DNA of 64,000 nt, taken from Clostridiales bacterium. GTDB lineage: Bacteria; Bacillota; Clostridia; Oscillospirales; Ruminococcaceae. This document shows, piece by piece, positions 31,245-40,378 of this stretch. The stretch covers positions 1 to 64,000 of the forward strand of contig QAMM01000016.1 of NCBI GenBank assembly GCA_003150405.1, in the 5' to 3' direction. A program made the translations under genes and the position numbers. Numbering within the stretch: position 1 is the first letter of the stretch; each line of letters starts with the position of its first letter. The notes beneath the pieces are model-generated. The model did no database searches. It saw only the letters and a list, made by a program, of their open reading frames with translations, and was not told the origin of the DNA.

Positions 31245-32747
31245 ATGAGTAAAAAAGAGCATTATCAGGAAAAGATCGACCGCTATTTGAAGCAAATTGA
31301 CGAGGTCATCGCAAAGGGGCCTTACAAGGCGGATTGGGCCTCCTTAACCGGTATGGAGGTTCCGGACTGGTTTCGCCGGGCGAAATTCGGTATCTTTATC
31401 CACTGGGGGCTGTACAGCGTGCCCGCCTTCAGCAATGAATGGTATTCCAGAAAGATGTATGAGCAGGGAACTCCAGAATATCAGCACCATTTGGAGACCT
31501 ATGGTCTGCACAAGGAGTTCGGTTATAAGGATTTTATCCCACTGTTTACGGCGGACGCCTTTGACCCGGAAGCCTGGGCTGACCTGTTTGAAAGCGCGGG
31601 AGCCAAATACGTCGTACCAGTTGCGGAACACCACGACGGGTTCCAGATGTACGCCAGTGAATTATCCGACTTCAATGCGGTTGATATGGGCCCAAAACGG
31701 GATATTGTGGGTGAGTTAAAAGCTTCCCTTGAAAAAAGGAAGCTGCTGCTCGGCGTTTCCAGCCACCGCGCGGAGCACCTGTGGTTCATGGGGCCGGGCC
31801 GGGCATTTGACAGCGATGTCAAAGACCCGCAGGAGCCGGGTGACTTCTACTGGCCCGCGCTTGCCGAACAGCCGGAAGTGCTGGAGGACGTCTGCGCAAA
31901 GCCCTATGCAGATGAAATGTTTCTCAACGACTGGCTGGTGCGCACCTGCGAACTTGTCGACCGGTACCGCCCGCGCATCCTGTATTTTGACTGGTGGATT
32001 CAGCATGAATCCTACAAGGAGCACCTCAAAAAAATTGCGGCGTATTACTACAACCGCGGGCTGGAATGGGGCACACCGACCGCCATCTGCTATAAGCATG
32101 AGGCGATGGCCTTTGGAAGCGGCATTGTCGACATTGAGCGCGGCAAGTTTGCCGACAGCAAGCCATACTATTGGCAGACCGACACCGCCATCGGCTGGGA
32201 TTCCTGGTGCTACACCACCGGCAATCGTTACAAGACCGGCCGTGAGCTGGTGTGCTATCTGGTGGATGTCGTCAGCAAAAACGGCAACCTGCTGCTCAAT
32301 GTCGGTCCGAAGGCAGACGGTTCTTTTGCCCCGGAGGATGCCAAAGCCCTCAAAGAGATTGGCGCGTGGCTGAAGGTGAACGGAGAAGCCGTTTATGACA
32401 GTAAACCGTGGCGCTTTGCTCAGGAGGGACCGACCAAAGAGGCGGAAGGCAAATTCAGTGACGGCGTAGTCGACTATACACCGGAGGATTTTCGCTTCAC
32501 CGCCGGGAACGGATGCATTTATGCCATCTGCATGGACTGCCCTGCGGACGGGGCGTTTACCGTAAAATCGCTTGCCGCAAACAGCGATCACAACGGTTCC
32601 GGCTTTCAAGGGCTAATCATCGGGGTGGAGGCGTTAGGGCATCCCCAAATCTCAGCCGGTTTCCGGCAGGATGAAACCGGACTTCATGTTTCGGTGCCGG
32701 GAATTGCCAGTGATTTCCCAGTGGTTTTAAAGGTTCGGATGAAATAA
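31245..32747 (+). CDS. GH29 alpha-L-fucosidase
   Basis: 500 residues, no signal peptide. Motifs: WFRRAKFGIFIHWGLYSVPA, EHHDGFQMYASE, ILYFDWWIQH (nucleophile Asp), YLVDVVSKNGNLLLNVGPKA. It hydrolyses terminal alpha-L-fucose. A small C-terminal beta domain follows the catalytic barrel (about 420-500). Start after AAAAGGAGTGGAACA. Forms an operon with the RhaT-like transporter and lies before a sulfatase, which together suggest use of fucosylated, sulfated glycans such as mucin. Confidence 0.93.
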   Translation: MSKKEHYQEKIDRYLKQIDEVIAKGPYKADWASLTGMEVPDWFRRAKFGIFIHWGLYSVPAFSNEWYSRKMYEQGTPEYQHHLETYGLHKEFGYKDFIPLFTADAFDPEAWADLFESAGAKYVVPVAEHHDGFQMYASELSDFNAVDMGPKRDIVGELKASLEKRKLLLGVSSHRAEHLWFMGPGRAFDSDVKDPQEPGDFYWPALAEQPEVLEDVCAKPYADEMFLNDWLVRTCELVDRYRPRILYFDWWIQHESYKEHLKKIAAYYYNRGLEWGTPTAICYKHEAMAFGSGIVDIERGKFADSKPYYWQTDTAIGWDSWCYTTGNRYKTGRELVCYLVDVVSKNGNLLLNVGPKADGSFAPEDAKALKEIGAWLKVNGEAVYDSKPWRFAQEGPTKEAEGKFSDGVVDYTPEDFRFTAGNGCIYAICMDCPADGAFTVKSLAANSDHNGSGFQGLIIGVEALGHPQISAGFRQDETGLHVSVPGIASDFPVVLKVRMK

Positions 32748-32760
32748 ACGGATATATGGA

Positions 32761-32803
32761 CAAAAAACGCTCTTCGCTCGGTTGAAAGCGAAGGGCGTTT
32801 TGT
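32761..32803 (+). terminator. Intrinsic terminator after fucosidase
   Basis: AAAACGCTCTTCGCT pairs with AGCGAAGGGCGTTTT with one mismatch, followed by GTTTG. Confidence 0.75.
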
Positions 32804-33001
32804 TTGTACCTGCTGCGGCAATTTGAATACGATATTGTAAAAAAGGCAACGGGTCCTGCCTATTTTGGTCGGATTGGGCCGCCCAAGTGGAATACGGCTG
32901 TTTTTGTTCGTTGAATTTTTCTGCAAAGACCGATATAATGGGGGCATGCAAAACTTTCGGGCAGGCGGTCCGGAGGTTGATTTTAAGGAGGCATTCTTGA
33001 C

Positions 33002-34339
33002 ATGAAACCCAACATCCTGTTTTTCTTTTCCGACCAGCAGCGTTACGATACACTGGGCTGCAACGGGCAGCCCCTCCCGGTGACTCCAAACCTGGACAAG
33101 CTAGCAGAAGAAGGCGTGAATTTCGACTGCGCCTTTACTCCGCAGCCGGTATGCGGCCCTGCGCGTGCCTGTATTCAGAGCGGTCTGTACCCAACTGAAA
33201 CCGGCTGCACCATCAATGGCATTGCCATGCCGGTAGGGCAGGATACCCTTGCCAAACGGATGAGCGACGCGGGTTATCGCACCGCCTATGTTGGCAAGTG
33301 GCACCTCGCGTCGGATATGCGTACTGGGCACCATTACGAACATGCGCCGGTTCCGGTGGAACGCCGCGGTGGTTACAGCGATTACTGGTATGTAGCCGAT
33401 ATGCTGGAGCTTACCTCCCACGGCTATGACGGATATGTCTTTGACGGCGACAACAACAAGGTTGAATTTAACGGCTACCGCGCTGACTGCATCACCGACT
33501 TTGCGCTCAACTATCTCCGGGATTATGACAAGGAAGAACCCTTTTTTCTCATGATTTCCCACATTGAGCCGCACCACCAGAATGACCGAAATGATTTTGA
33601 AGGCCCGGAGGGCAGCCGGGAAAAGTTCAAGGACTTTCAAAAGCCGGACGACCTGCCGGACGGTGTTGGCGACTGGGAGGAATACCTGCCGGATTACCTT
33701 GGCTGTTGCAACGCGCTTGATCGAAACCTAGGACGTATCATCGACCTGCTCAAAGAAAAAGAAATGTATGAAAACACCCTGATCATTTACGCGAGCGATC
33801 ATGGCTGCCATTTCCGCACCATTGACGAGCGGGAGGGCAACGGCTTTGATGATTATAAGCGCAACAGCTTTGAAAACACCATCCATGTGCCGCTGGTCCT
33901 CCGCGGACCTGGCTTCCTCGGCGGTAAGCGGGTGGAAAACCTTGTCAGCCTAATGGATCTGCCGGCCACCATTCTGGAGGCGGGCGGCGCAGAGCGGATG
34001 CAGGGCATGCACGGCCGCGCACTTCAGGCTGTTTTTACCGGTAAGGATTGGGAAAACGCCGTCTACATCCAAATCAGCGAAAGCTATGTCGGCCGTGCGG
34101 TGCGGACTGACCGCTATAAATATGTGTTGCACGCGCCGGGCAAAATGCCGCGGCAGGAAGCGGACAGCGATTTTTATGAAGAGAAATACCTGTTTGACCT
34201 GAAAAATGATCCGCTGGAGCGCAATAACCTCATCGCAGATCCAGCCTATGCTGGAGTGAAAAAACAGCTTAGAGAGCGCCTGCTTGCCTTTTCAAAGGAC
34301 GCAGGCGAGATCATTCTGGAAATTAAGGAAATCAAATAA
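33002..34339 (+). CDS. Type I sulfatase
   Basis: 445 residues, no signal peptide. Starts with NILFFFSDQQRYD, where the metal-binding Asp lies. The maturation motif is CGPAR (C-x-P-x-R) in PVCGPARACIQSG, so the Cys must be converted to formylglycine. GKWHLA and the later YASDHG complete the active-site pattern. Maturation is probably provided by the radical-SAM maturase encoded convergently at 34538-35650. Substrate likely a sulfated glycan; not determined. Confidence 0.93.
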   Translation: MKPNILFFFSDQQRYDTLGCNGQPLPVTPNLDKLAEEGVNFDCAFTPQPVCGPARACIQSGLYPTETGCTINGIAMPVGQDTLAKRMSDAGYRTAYVGKWHLASDMRTGHHYEHAPVPVERRGGYSDYWYVADMLELTSHGYDGYVFDGDNNKVEFNGYRADCITDFALNYLRDYDKEEPFFLMISHIEPHHQNDRNDFEGPEGSREKFKDFQKPDDLPDGVGDWEEYLPDYLGCCNALDRNLGRIIDLLKEKEMYENTLIIYASDHGCHFRTIDEREGNGFDDYKRNSFENTIHVPLVLRGPGFLGGKRVENLVSLMDLPATILEAGGAERMQGMHGRALQAVFTGKDWENAVYIQISESYVGRAVRTDRYKYVLHAPGKMPRQEADSDFYEEKYLFDLKNDPLERNNLIADPAYAGVKKQLRERLLAFSKDAGEIILEIKEIK

Positions 34340-34344
34340 TGTTC

Positions 34345-34379
34345 AAAGCGGCAGGGTGAACAATCCCTGCCGCTTTTGT
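34345..34379 (+). terminator. Terminator after sulfatase
   Basis: AAAGCGGCAGGG and CCCTGCCGCTTTT arms with an eight-base loop. Confidence 0.8.
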
Positions 34380-34443
34380 ATAGAGTTTTGTTTTTGTGCC
34401 GCGGTACAGAACTGCACGGTAACACCGGGAGAACCAAGAATAA

Positions 34444-34475
34444 AAGGCGCCCAGCGGATAATCCGCAGAGCGCCT
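34444..34475 (-). terminator. Terminator-like hairpin after maturase
   Basis: GGCGC...GCGGAT and ATCCGC...GCGCC arms. On the minus strand the stem is followed by TTTTA. Confidence 0.6.
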
Positions 34476-34537
34476 TCTGTGTCTTTTGTGTTTTGTGCCG
34501 AACTGTATTCCACATCCAATGCCGGAAAACCAGGGAG

Positions 34538-35650
34538 TTAAACCCCTTGGTATGCAAGCCCTTGCAGCCTGCGGATGGCATGGGAGAAAAACATCTGGTA
34601 AGATTTGCAGAAGTCGTTTTTTCCAAGCGGGCCGCCGTCAAAGCCATCCCGGTCGCGGCGGCACCCGCCCCGGCAGATGCTTTTCCATGGGCAGGTGAGA
34701 CAGTCCGGGTGCATGGATTTGGACGCCTGCAAAAATCCGCTGTCCAGCCGCGCCTGATAAATTGCATCAAACCCATCTTGGTTGAGATTGCCCAGCCGGT
34801 ATTGGTCAAGGACGTAAAAGTCACAGGGGTAGACCGAGCCATCCGCCTCCACAACATTTTGCACCGAACAAATTCCCATCATGCCGCAGCTTTCCGGCGG
34901 TGTGTCGCGGAGCATGAGCAGGAGGTTGTCAAAATAGCGGATGGAAACCCGCCGGCCTTTTTGAAGGTCGAGGTACCATAAATCGAATAAATCCATGAGG
35001 AATTTGCCGTAAGCCTCCGGAGTCAGCGAATAGGACTCGCCGCCGCGTTCCGCCCCGATGGCCTCCAGACAGGGGATGTACTGCTGGTAGGAAAAGCCGC
35101 TGCGGGCATAGAAGCTGTAAACCTTATGGATGTTCCGTGCAAGCTGTGCCGTCACCACCGTCAGGATATTAAAATCCGCGCCGCTCGCGCGCAAAAGCTG
35201 TGCCGCATGGGCCACCTTGGAAAAGGTTCCGCCGCCCGTATGATCCGGACGAAGTTGGTCGTGAATTTCTTTGACGCCGTCCAGCGAAAGCCCAACCAGA
35301 AACCGGTGCTTTGCAAAAAAGTCGGTCCACGCACGGTCGAGGACATAGCCGTTTGTCTGGATGGCGTAACTCACTTTCAGACGCTTGGAGTTCCACTTCT
35401 CAACACGTTCAATGAACGCCTCAAAGAACGGCAGTCCCGCCAGGGTTGGCTCGCCTCCCTGGAAGGCAAAGGTCACCCTGCCGGTGGCAAATTCAAAGGT
35501 GCGTTGGATCAGATGTTCCATAGTTTCAGTATTCATAATGCCGTAAAAGCCTGTTTCGCGGTTTTCTGTTTCGTCACGGTAAAAACAGTACCGGCAAGCC
35601 ATATTGCAGCTTCCGGACGCGGGCTTAATCAGCAGATTCATAGGTGGCAT
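34538..35650 (-). CDS. Anaerobic sulfatase-maturating enzyme (radical SAM, SPASM)
   Basis: 370 residues from ATG 35650. It oxidises the sulfatase active-site Cys to formylglycine without oxygen. The radical SAM cluster motif is CNMACRYC near residue 15, then FQGGEPTLAG. Auxiliary cluster cysteines lie in CGMMGICSVQ, YPCDFY and the SPASM region CLTCPWKSICRGGCR. Convergent with the sulfatase it presumably activates. Alternative start ATG 35641 lacks a site. Confidence 0.93.
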   Translation of the reverse strand: MPPMNLLIKPASGSCNMACRYCFYRDETENRETGFYGIMNTETMEHLIQRTFEFATGRVTFAFQGGEPTLAGLPFFEAFIERVEKWNSKRLKVSYAIQTNGYVLDRAWTDFFAKHRFLVGLSLDGVKEIHDQLRPDHTGGGTFSKVAHAAQLLRASGADFNILTVVTAQLARNIHKVYSFYARSGFSYQQYIPCLEAIGAERGGESYSLTPEAYGKFLMDLFDLWYLDLQKGRRVSIRYFDNLLLMLRDTPPESCGMMGICSVQNVVEADGSVYPCDFYVLDQYRLGNLNQDGFDAIYQARLDSGFLQASKSMHPDCLTCPWKSICRGGCRRDRDGFDGGPLGKNDFCKSYQMFFSHAIRRLQGLAYQGV

Positions 35651-35815
35651 TGGCTCACAAACCTTCCGTGTGGATTTAAAAACAGTATAGCACAACCGAA
35701 GCACAGGGACAAACCGGAGTACGAAAAAAGTGGAACGGAAGTGCAATTTTGTCGTTCTGAAACAAAGTTGTTGCTTTTTACAAAAAAGTATCTTGTTATT
35801 TATGCACAATTTATA

Positions 35816-35854
35816 TTGACAAATAAGCATAATATATATATATATATATATATA
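35816..35854 (+). promoter_or_regulatory. Xylanase promoter containing an (AT)n microsatellite
   Basis: TTGACA at 35816-35821. An uninterrupted AT dinucleotide run occupies 35832-35854. A 17-bp spacer puts the -10 hexamer (TATATA, 35839-35844) inside the run. Gain or loss of AT units would leave the hexamer but alter the DNA downstream of it and the spacing choices. Confidence 0.65.
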
Positions 35855-35952
35855 CCATTTTTGGGGCGCTCGTGGTGGTAATGGAAACCGGTACAGAAAA
35901 CAGCAGTTTGAGAGATCGGTTCATCTTTAACTGTGAGAGAAGGAGGAAAATT

Positions 35953-38004
35953 ATGCGAAGTTCTCCACTGAAAAAAAGGCTGCTCGCCCTTGTGGCGGCC
36001 TGTGCAATGGCCGTAACCTTTGTCCCGCTGACTATGGCGGCAGATATCCCGCCGGACTTTGGCCCTGTGACCTTTGAGGATCAGCAGCTGGGCCGAGCTG
36101 AACCGCGCGAGTTTGGCGAAACGGTTCAAATTGCGGCAAATCCGAGTAAAAGCGGCATTAACACCAGCGATTACGTTGTTCAGGTAACCAACCGCAGCGT
36201 AACCCCGGACCCGTATGCGGGCGTAAAATTTAACATCAGTGAATTTATTGGCACACGCATCACCGTAACGGCAAAGGTTTATATGGGCGGCGGTCAAAAT
36301 GCGTCGATCAAAGCGAATCTGGAGCAGATTGCGAGCGGCGCCTCCCAGTATGCGACGATTGCGACCTCGCAGAACGGCAATGGAACTTGGTACGAGGTTA
36401 CTGGTGAATTTGAGGTCCCACCGTATATTGATCAGGCCTATTTGTACTTTGAAACCTCTGCAACCACCAACGACTTCTATGTGGACGACGTTCAGGTTGT
36501 GGGCGCCGAGTCCCAGACCGTTTATGCGGATTATTCCGGTTATGCTTCCCTGAAAGACCTGTACGGCGATTATTTTCTGATTGGCACCTGCACCCCGTAT
36601 GCTTTACTGCGTTCGGAGGATTATGAGGGCCTTATCAGCCAGCAGTACAACAGCCTTACCAGCGAGAACGAAGCCAAGCCAGAAAACCTGCTTGATATTA
36701 ACGCGTGCATAGCTGAACCGGAAAAGTACAACGAGTCTCCGGCTGTGAAGTTTGACACCATTGAGCCTACCCTGCAATACTGCCAGAAAAACGGTGTTAA
36801 ATACCGCCTGCATGCGCTGGTATGGCACAGCCAGACCCCGACGGCCTTGTTCTATGAGAACTATGATACCTCTGGCAACCGGGTCAGCCCGGAATTGATG
36901 TCCAAACGCTTGGAAAACTACATCAAACAGATTCTTGAGTGGTGTGAAGAAAATTACCCCGGCGTTGTTTATGCGGTTGACGTTGTCAATGAAGCGGCCT
37001 CTGCAGGCCAAAACAGCGAGTGGTACAGGACTTTTGGCGATTACAGCTTTATTACCAAAGCATTTGAGTATGCAGACAAATATGCTCCTGAAGATATGAA
37101 GCTGTTCTACAATGACTACGGTATGGCAAGTGCATCCAAACAGCAGAACGTTATCAACCTGCTCCGTGAAGCGAAAGAGGCGGGTTGGGTTGACGGCATT
37201 GGTATGCAGAGTCATTTGAGTGCTACGGACAACATGGATAATCATGTAAACGCCTTGAAAATTTATGCCGACCTTGGCTATGAAATGCAGTTGACCGAGC
37301 TTGATATTACCGTTCCGTGGAGTGGAACCGAAGAAGAGAAGTTCGCCCAGCAGGCGACTGCTTACGAAAATCTGTTCCGCAACTTGGTAGAAGCGAAAAA
37401 GCAGGGTTACAACATCACCAGCGTTACCATCTGGGGTGTTGCTGATAACTTCTCTTGGAAAAATTCCCAGCTGCCAATTCTTTTCAACGCAGATTTGAGC
37501 AAGAAACCTGCCTTTGATGCGTTGGTTGCACTGGGCGAAGAGGCCAAGCTGGATGCTACTGTTTCCAATCTGCAAGCAATAGTAAATGATATGGAAGCGA
37601 TGGATACAACCATGTATACCTCGGATTCCGTTGCAGCCCTGACCGATGCTGTGAACGCGGCGAAAGCCCTTCTGGCGGAAGGCGCGAACCCCACTCAAGC
37701 ACAGCTCGACCAAGCGATTGCAGATATTGAAGCAGCTCAGGCCGGCCTAATTCCGAATACCCCGGAAGAGGAGAACCCTGGTGAGAATCCGGATCCCGGC
37801 GATACTCCGAACCCTGATGAGACCCCGGGTCCTGACGAGGACCCGAATCCAGATGCGTCTCCAGACCCGGATAAGGCTCCGGATCAGGTAGAAGAACCCT
37901 CAAAGACCGGCGACAATATGCCGCTTGCTGCACTGACCGTCTTCTCTGTATGTGCGGCCGTTGCTGCTGGCGTGGTATTTGTGAAAAAGCGCCATCTCCG
38001 TTAA
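35953..38004 (+). CDS. Surface-anchored GH10 endo-xylanase
   Basis: 683 residues from ATG 35953 (GGAGGAAAATT upstream). Signal peptide to about residue 29 (LLALVAACAMAVTFVPLTMA). Residues 35-180 form a CBM4/9/22-like carbohydrate-binding module. The GH10 barrel covers about 195-530, with acid/base Glu in VDVVNEAAS and nucleophile Glu in QLTELDITV. A helical repeat region (FIVAR-like) follows, then a D/P/N-rich spacer and a sorting tail SKTGD + membrane segment + KKRH, implying sortase attachment. It cuts xylan backbones; products suit the GH120 enzyme at 19800. Confidence 0.93.
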   Translation: MRSSPLKKRLLALVAACAMAVTFVPLTMAADIPPDFGPVTFEDQQLGRAEPREFGETVQIAANPSKSGINTSDYVVQVTNRSVTPDPYAGVKFNISEFIGTRITVTAKVYMGGGQNASIKANLEQIASGASQYATIATSQNGNGTWYEVTGEFEVPPYIDQAYLYFETSATTNDFYVDDVQVVGAESQTVYADYSGYASLKDLYGDYFLIGTCTPYALLRSEDYEGLISQQYNSLTSENEAKPENLLDINACIAEPEKYNESPAVKFDTIEPTLQYCQKNGVKYRLHALVWHSQTPTALFYENYDTSGNRVSPELMSKRLENYIKQILEWCEENYPGVVYAVDVVNEAASAGQNSEWYRTFGDYSFITKAFEYADKYAPEDMKLFYNDYGMASASKQQNVINLLREAKEAGWVDGIGMQSHLSATDNMDNHVNALKIYADLGYEMQLTELDITVPWSGTEEEKFAQQATAYENLFRNLVEAKKQGYNITSVTIWGVADNFSWKNSQLPILFNADLSKKPAFDALVALGEEAKLDATVSNLQAIVNDMEAMDTTMYTSDSVAALTDAVNAAKALLAEGANPTQAQLDQAIADIEAAQAGLIPNTPEEENPGENPDPGDTPNPDETPGPDEDPNPDASPDPDKAPDQVEEPSKTGDNMPLAALTVFSVCAAVAAGVVFVKKRHLR

Positions 38005-38015
38005 CTGTTTTTCCG

Positions 38016-38047
38016 GGCGGGACCGCTGATGCGGTCCCGTTCTTTTT
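38016..38047 (+). terminator. Terminator after xylanase
   Basis: CGGGACCGC and GCGGTCCCG with a four-base loop, followed by TTCTTTTTG. Confidence 0.8.
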
Positions 38048-38067
38048 GCCACACGGTAAAAAATTGG

Positions 38068-38096
38068 TTGACATTATGAATTCTGCTGTATATAAT
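38068..38096 (+). promoter_or_regulatory. Promoter of T-box leader
   Basis: Consensus TTGACA (38068-38073) and TATAAT (38091-38096) with a 17-bp spacer. Confidence 0.85.
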
Positions 38097-38104
38097 AATG
38101 ACAT

Positions 38105-38380
38105 AAGGAAAACCGTTGAATAAGAAGAGTAGGCCAGAAAATGTGCTTACAGAGAGCCGTCGGGTGGTGTAAGGCGGCAGCGGCAGTTTGGCTGAATGGA
38201 CTTATGAGGGCAGGACGAACGGCGTGTGCTCAGTAGTGCCTGACGGGAACTTCACCCGTTATCAAGGAAGCGCATATTTTGTATGCGGAGCGAGTGGGCA
38301 TGTATATGCCAAGTAGGGTGGTACCGCAGAAGTGTTGAGCTTTTGTCCCAGTGAAAACTGTGACAAAGGCTTTTTTTATT
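38105..38380 (+). ncRNA. T-box leader, specifier UGG (tryptophan)
   Basis: The conserved T-box AGGGTGGTACCGCAG lies at 38315-38329, and a terminator (TTTTGTCcCAGT...ACTGtGACAAAGGC then seven T's) at 38343-38378. In stem I the specifier loop GAATGGAC has TGG at 38197-38199, the Trp codon. Uncharged tRNA-Trp would stabilise the antiterminator and allow transcription of the downstream trpB-like gene. The codon, the box and the target gene agree. Confidence 0.9.
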
Positions 38381-38434
38381 GCTTTTGTCCCTAGTCCGTT
38401 TGATGCAGCATAAACCAAAGGAAAGGTGAACAAC

Positions 38435-39811
38435 ATGAAAATTCCGCACAGACTGTATTTGACCGAAGACCAGATTCCGAAGCAATGGTATAACCTGCGG
38501 GCCGATATGAAAGAACAGCCGGAGCCGATGATCAACCCGGCGACTATGAAGCCCGCGACCGAGGAGGACCTCTACCCTGTTTTCTGCAAAAAGCTCGCCC
38601 ACCAGGAAATGGATGCCGAGACCCGCTACATCGATATCCCGGATGAAATTTTGGAGATGTATAAAATCTACCGTCCATCCCCGCTCTGCCGCGCCTATAA
38701 TCTGGAGAAAGCGCTTGGCACCCCGGCAAAAATTTACTACAAATTCGAGGGCAACAATACCTCGGGCAGTCATAAACTCAATTCTGCCATTGCGCAGGCT
38801 TACTATGCAAAGGATCAGGGCTTAACCTCCCTTACCACCGAGACTGGCGCAGGCCAGTGGGGGACCGCCCTTTCCGAAGCCTGCTCCTATTTTGGCCTTG
38901 ATTTGACCGTTTTTATGGTCAAGGTTTCCTATGAGCAAAAGCCGTTCCGCAAAGCGGTTATGCAGACCTTTGATGCCAACGTTATCGCAAGCCCGAGCAA
39001 TACCACCAATGTCGGCCGGCAAATTTTGGCCGATGACCCGAATACCGGCGGCAGCCTTGGCTGCGCTATTTCTGAAGCGGTGGAAAAAGCGGTCAGCACC
39101 GAAGGCTGCCGCTATGTCCTCGGCTCGGTGCTCAACCAGGTGCTGCTGCACCAGTCCATTATCGGGCTGGAGGCCAAGGTTGCAATGGATGAGCTCGGAG
39201 AGTACCCGGACGTTGTCATCGGCTGTGCAGGCGGCGGCTCCAACCTCGGCGGCCTGATTGCACCCTATATGCAGGATAAGCTCACCGGTAAGGCGGATCC
39301 GCGCATTGTCGCAGTGGAGCCGGCATCTTGCCCGTCCTTAACCCGCGGCAAATATGCCTATGATTTCTGTGATACCGGAAAAATCACCCCGATGGCGAAG
39401 ATGTATACTTTGGGCAGCGGTTTCATCCCCTCCCCGAACCATGCGGGCGGCCTGCGTTACCACGGAATGTCTCCCATCCTCTCCAAGCTTTACCATGACG
39501 GCTATATGGACGCTGTTTCGGTAGAACAAACCAAGGTGTTCGAGGCGGCGACCTTCTTTGCAAAACACGAGACCATCCTCCCGGCGCCGGAGTCCGCGCA
39601 TGCCATCCGCGCCGCAATGGATGAGGCCCTTCGCTGCAAGGAGACCGGGGAGGCTAAGACCATCCTGTTTGGCCTGACCGGTACCGGTTATTTTGATATG
39701 ACCGCTTATACCGCTTTCCTGGAAGGGAAGATGAACGACTATATCCCCACCGACGAGGATCTGCAGAGAGGGTTTGACAGCCTTCCGCAGGTTCCGGAAA
39801 CAAACGAGTAA
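38435..39811 (+). CDS. trpB: Tryptophan synthase beta chain, TrpB2 type
   Basis: 458 residues from ATG 38435 (AAAGGAAAGGTGAACAAC upstream). PLP-dependent condensation of indole and serine. The PLP lysine is in NTSGSHKLNSAIAQ, the phosphate loop in GCAGGGSNLGG. Length above 430 and the N-terminal extension (KIPHRLYLTEDQIPKQWYNL) place it in the TrpB2 group rather than classic TrpB1. No trpA is adjacent, so it may salvage indole. Control by the Trp T-box upstream. Confidence 0.93.
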   Translation: MKIPHRLYLTEDQIPKQWYNLRADMKEQPEPMINPATMKPATEEDLYPVFCKKLAHQEMDAETRYIDIPDEILEMYKIYRPSPLCRAYNLEKALGTPAKIYYKFEGNNTSGSHKLNSAIAQAYYAKDQGLTSLTTETGAGQWGTALSEACSYFGLDLTVFMVKVSYEQKPFRKAVMQTFDANVIASPSNTTNVGRQILADDPNTGGSLGCAISEAVEKAVSTEGCRYVLGSVLNQVLLHQSIIGLEAKVAMDELGEYPDVVIGCAGGGSNLGGLIAPYMQDKLTGKADPRIVAVEPASCPSLTRGKYAYDFCDTGKITPMAKMYTLGSGFIPSPNHAGGLRYHGMSPILSKLYHDGYMDAVSVEQTKVFEAATFFAKHETILPAPESAHAIRAAMDEALRCKETGEAKTILFGLTGTGYFDMTAYTAFLEGKMNDYIPTDEDLQRGFDSLPQVPETNE

Positions 39812-39830
39812 TTTTATCACAATGCCTCCG

Positions 39831-39874
39831 AACAGGCACGGCGCTGTTAAAGCGCCGTGCCTGTTTGTTTTTTT
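39831..39874 (+). terminator. Terminator after trpB
   Basis: AACAGGCACGGCGCT and AGCGCCGTGCCTGTTT form a long stem followed by GTTTTTTT. Confidence 0.85.
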
Positions 39875-39933
39875 GACAGCGTTTTTTGGAGATACACCTC
39901 TGGATTCCCCCGATAAATTTTTTGTTGAAACAC

Positions 39934-39985
39934 TTGACAGGAATTTCAAAACAATGTATTATTGTACTAGATAATTAATACAATA
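39934..39985 (+). promoter_or_regulatory. Promoter and operator of GntR/ABC operon
   Basis: TTGACA (39934-39939), 17 bp, TATTAT (39957-39962). An inverted repeat TATTGTA (39960-39966) and TACAATA (39979-39985) overlaps the -10 and start region, as expected for an autoregulating YtrA-type repressor. Confidence 0.7.
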
Positions 39986-40006
39986 ATACAAAAGGAGGTT
40001 GGGACT

Positions 40007-40378
40007 ACGAACTGGGAAATTGTAAGTGACCGACCCATTTATGCGCAGCTGCTCGAACAGGTGGAGCTTGCTATTGTCACCGGGCAGTTTCTCCCTGGAG
40101 AGAAGCTGCCCGGCGTGCGGGATATGGCGGCCGAAGCGGGTGTCAACCCCAACACTATGCAGCGTGCGCTGGCAGAACTGGAACAGTATGGACTTATTTA
40201 CAGCCAACGCACGAGTGGGCGTTTTGTAACGGAGAATGCAGCAATGATTGAAACGGTAAAAAACGAATTGGCCAAAGCTGTAGTGGAATCCTTCTATAAA
40301 CAGATGGCCGCCCTGGGTTACAGCAAAGAGGAATCCAAGGAAATTATCCAACATACAGAGGAGGAAAACGGAAGATGA
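40007..40378 (+). CDS. YtrA-type GntR regulator with apparent ACG start
   Basis: 123 residues if translation starts at ACG 40007, which lies eight bases after AGGAGG. The following codons NWEIVSDRPIYAQLLEQVEL are the usual YtrA-type start, and family members begin MNWEI. No ATG, GTG or TTG is in frame before GTG 40061, which would delete the first helix. The HTH is LPGVRDMAAEAGVNPNTMQR. The stop overlaps the ABC ATPase start by 4 bp. Confidence 0.75.
   Translation, partial: TNWEIVSDRPIYAQLLEQVELAIVTGQFLPGEKLPGVRDMAAEAGVNPNTMQRALAELEQYGLIYSQRTSGRFVTENAAMIETVKNELAKAVVESFYKQMAALGYSKEESKEIIQHTEEENGR

Noticed and set aside
31716..32609. Minus-strand 297-codon frame
   Set aside because: Antisense shadow of the GH29 fucosidase.
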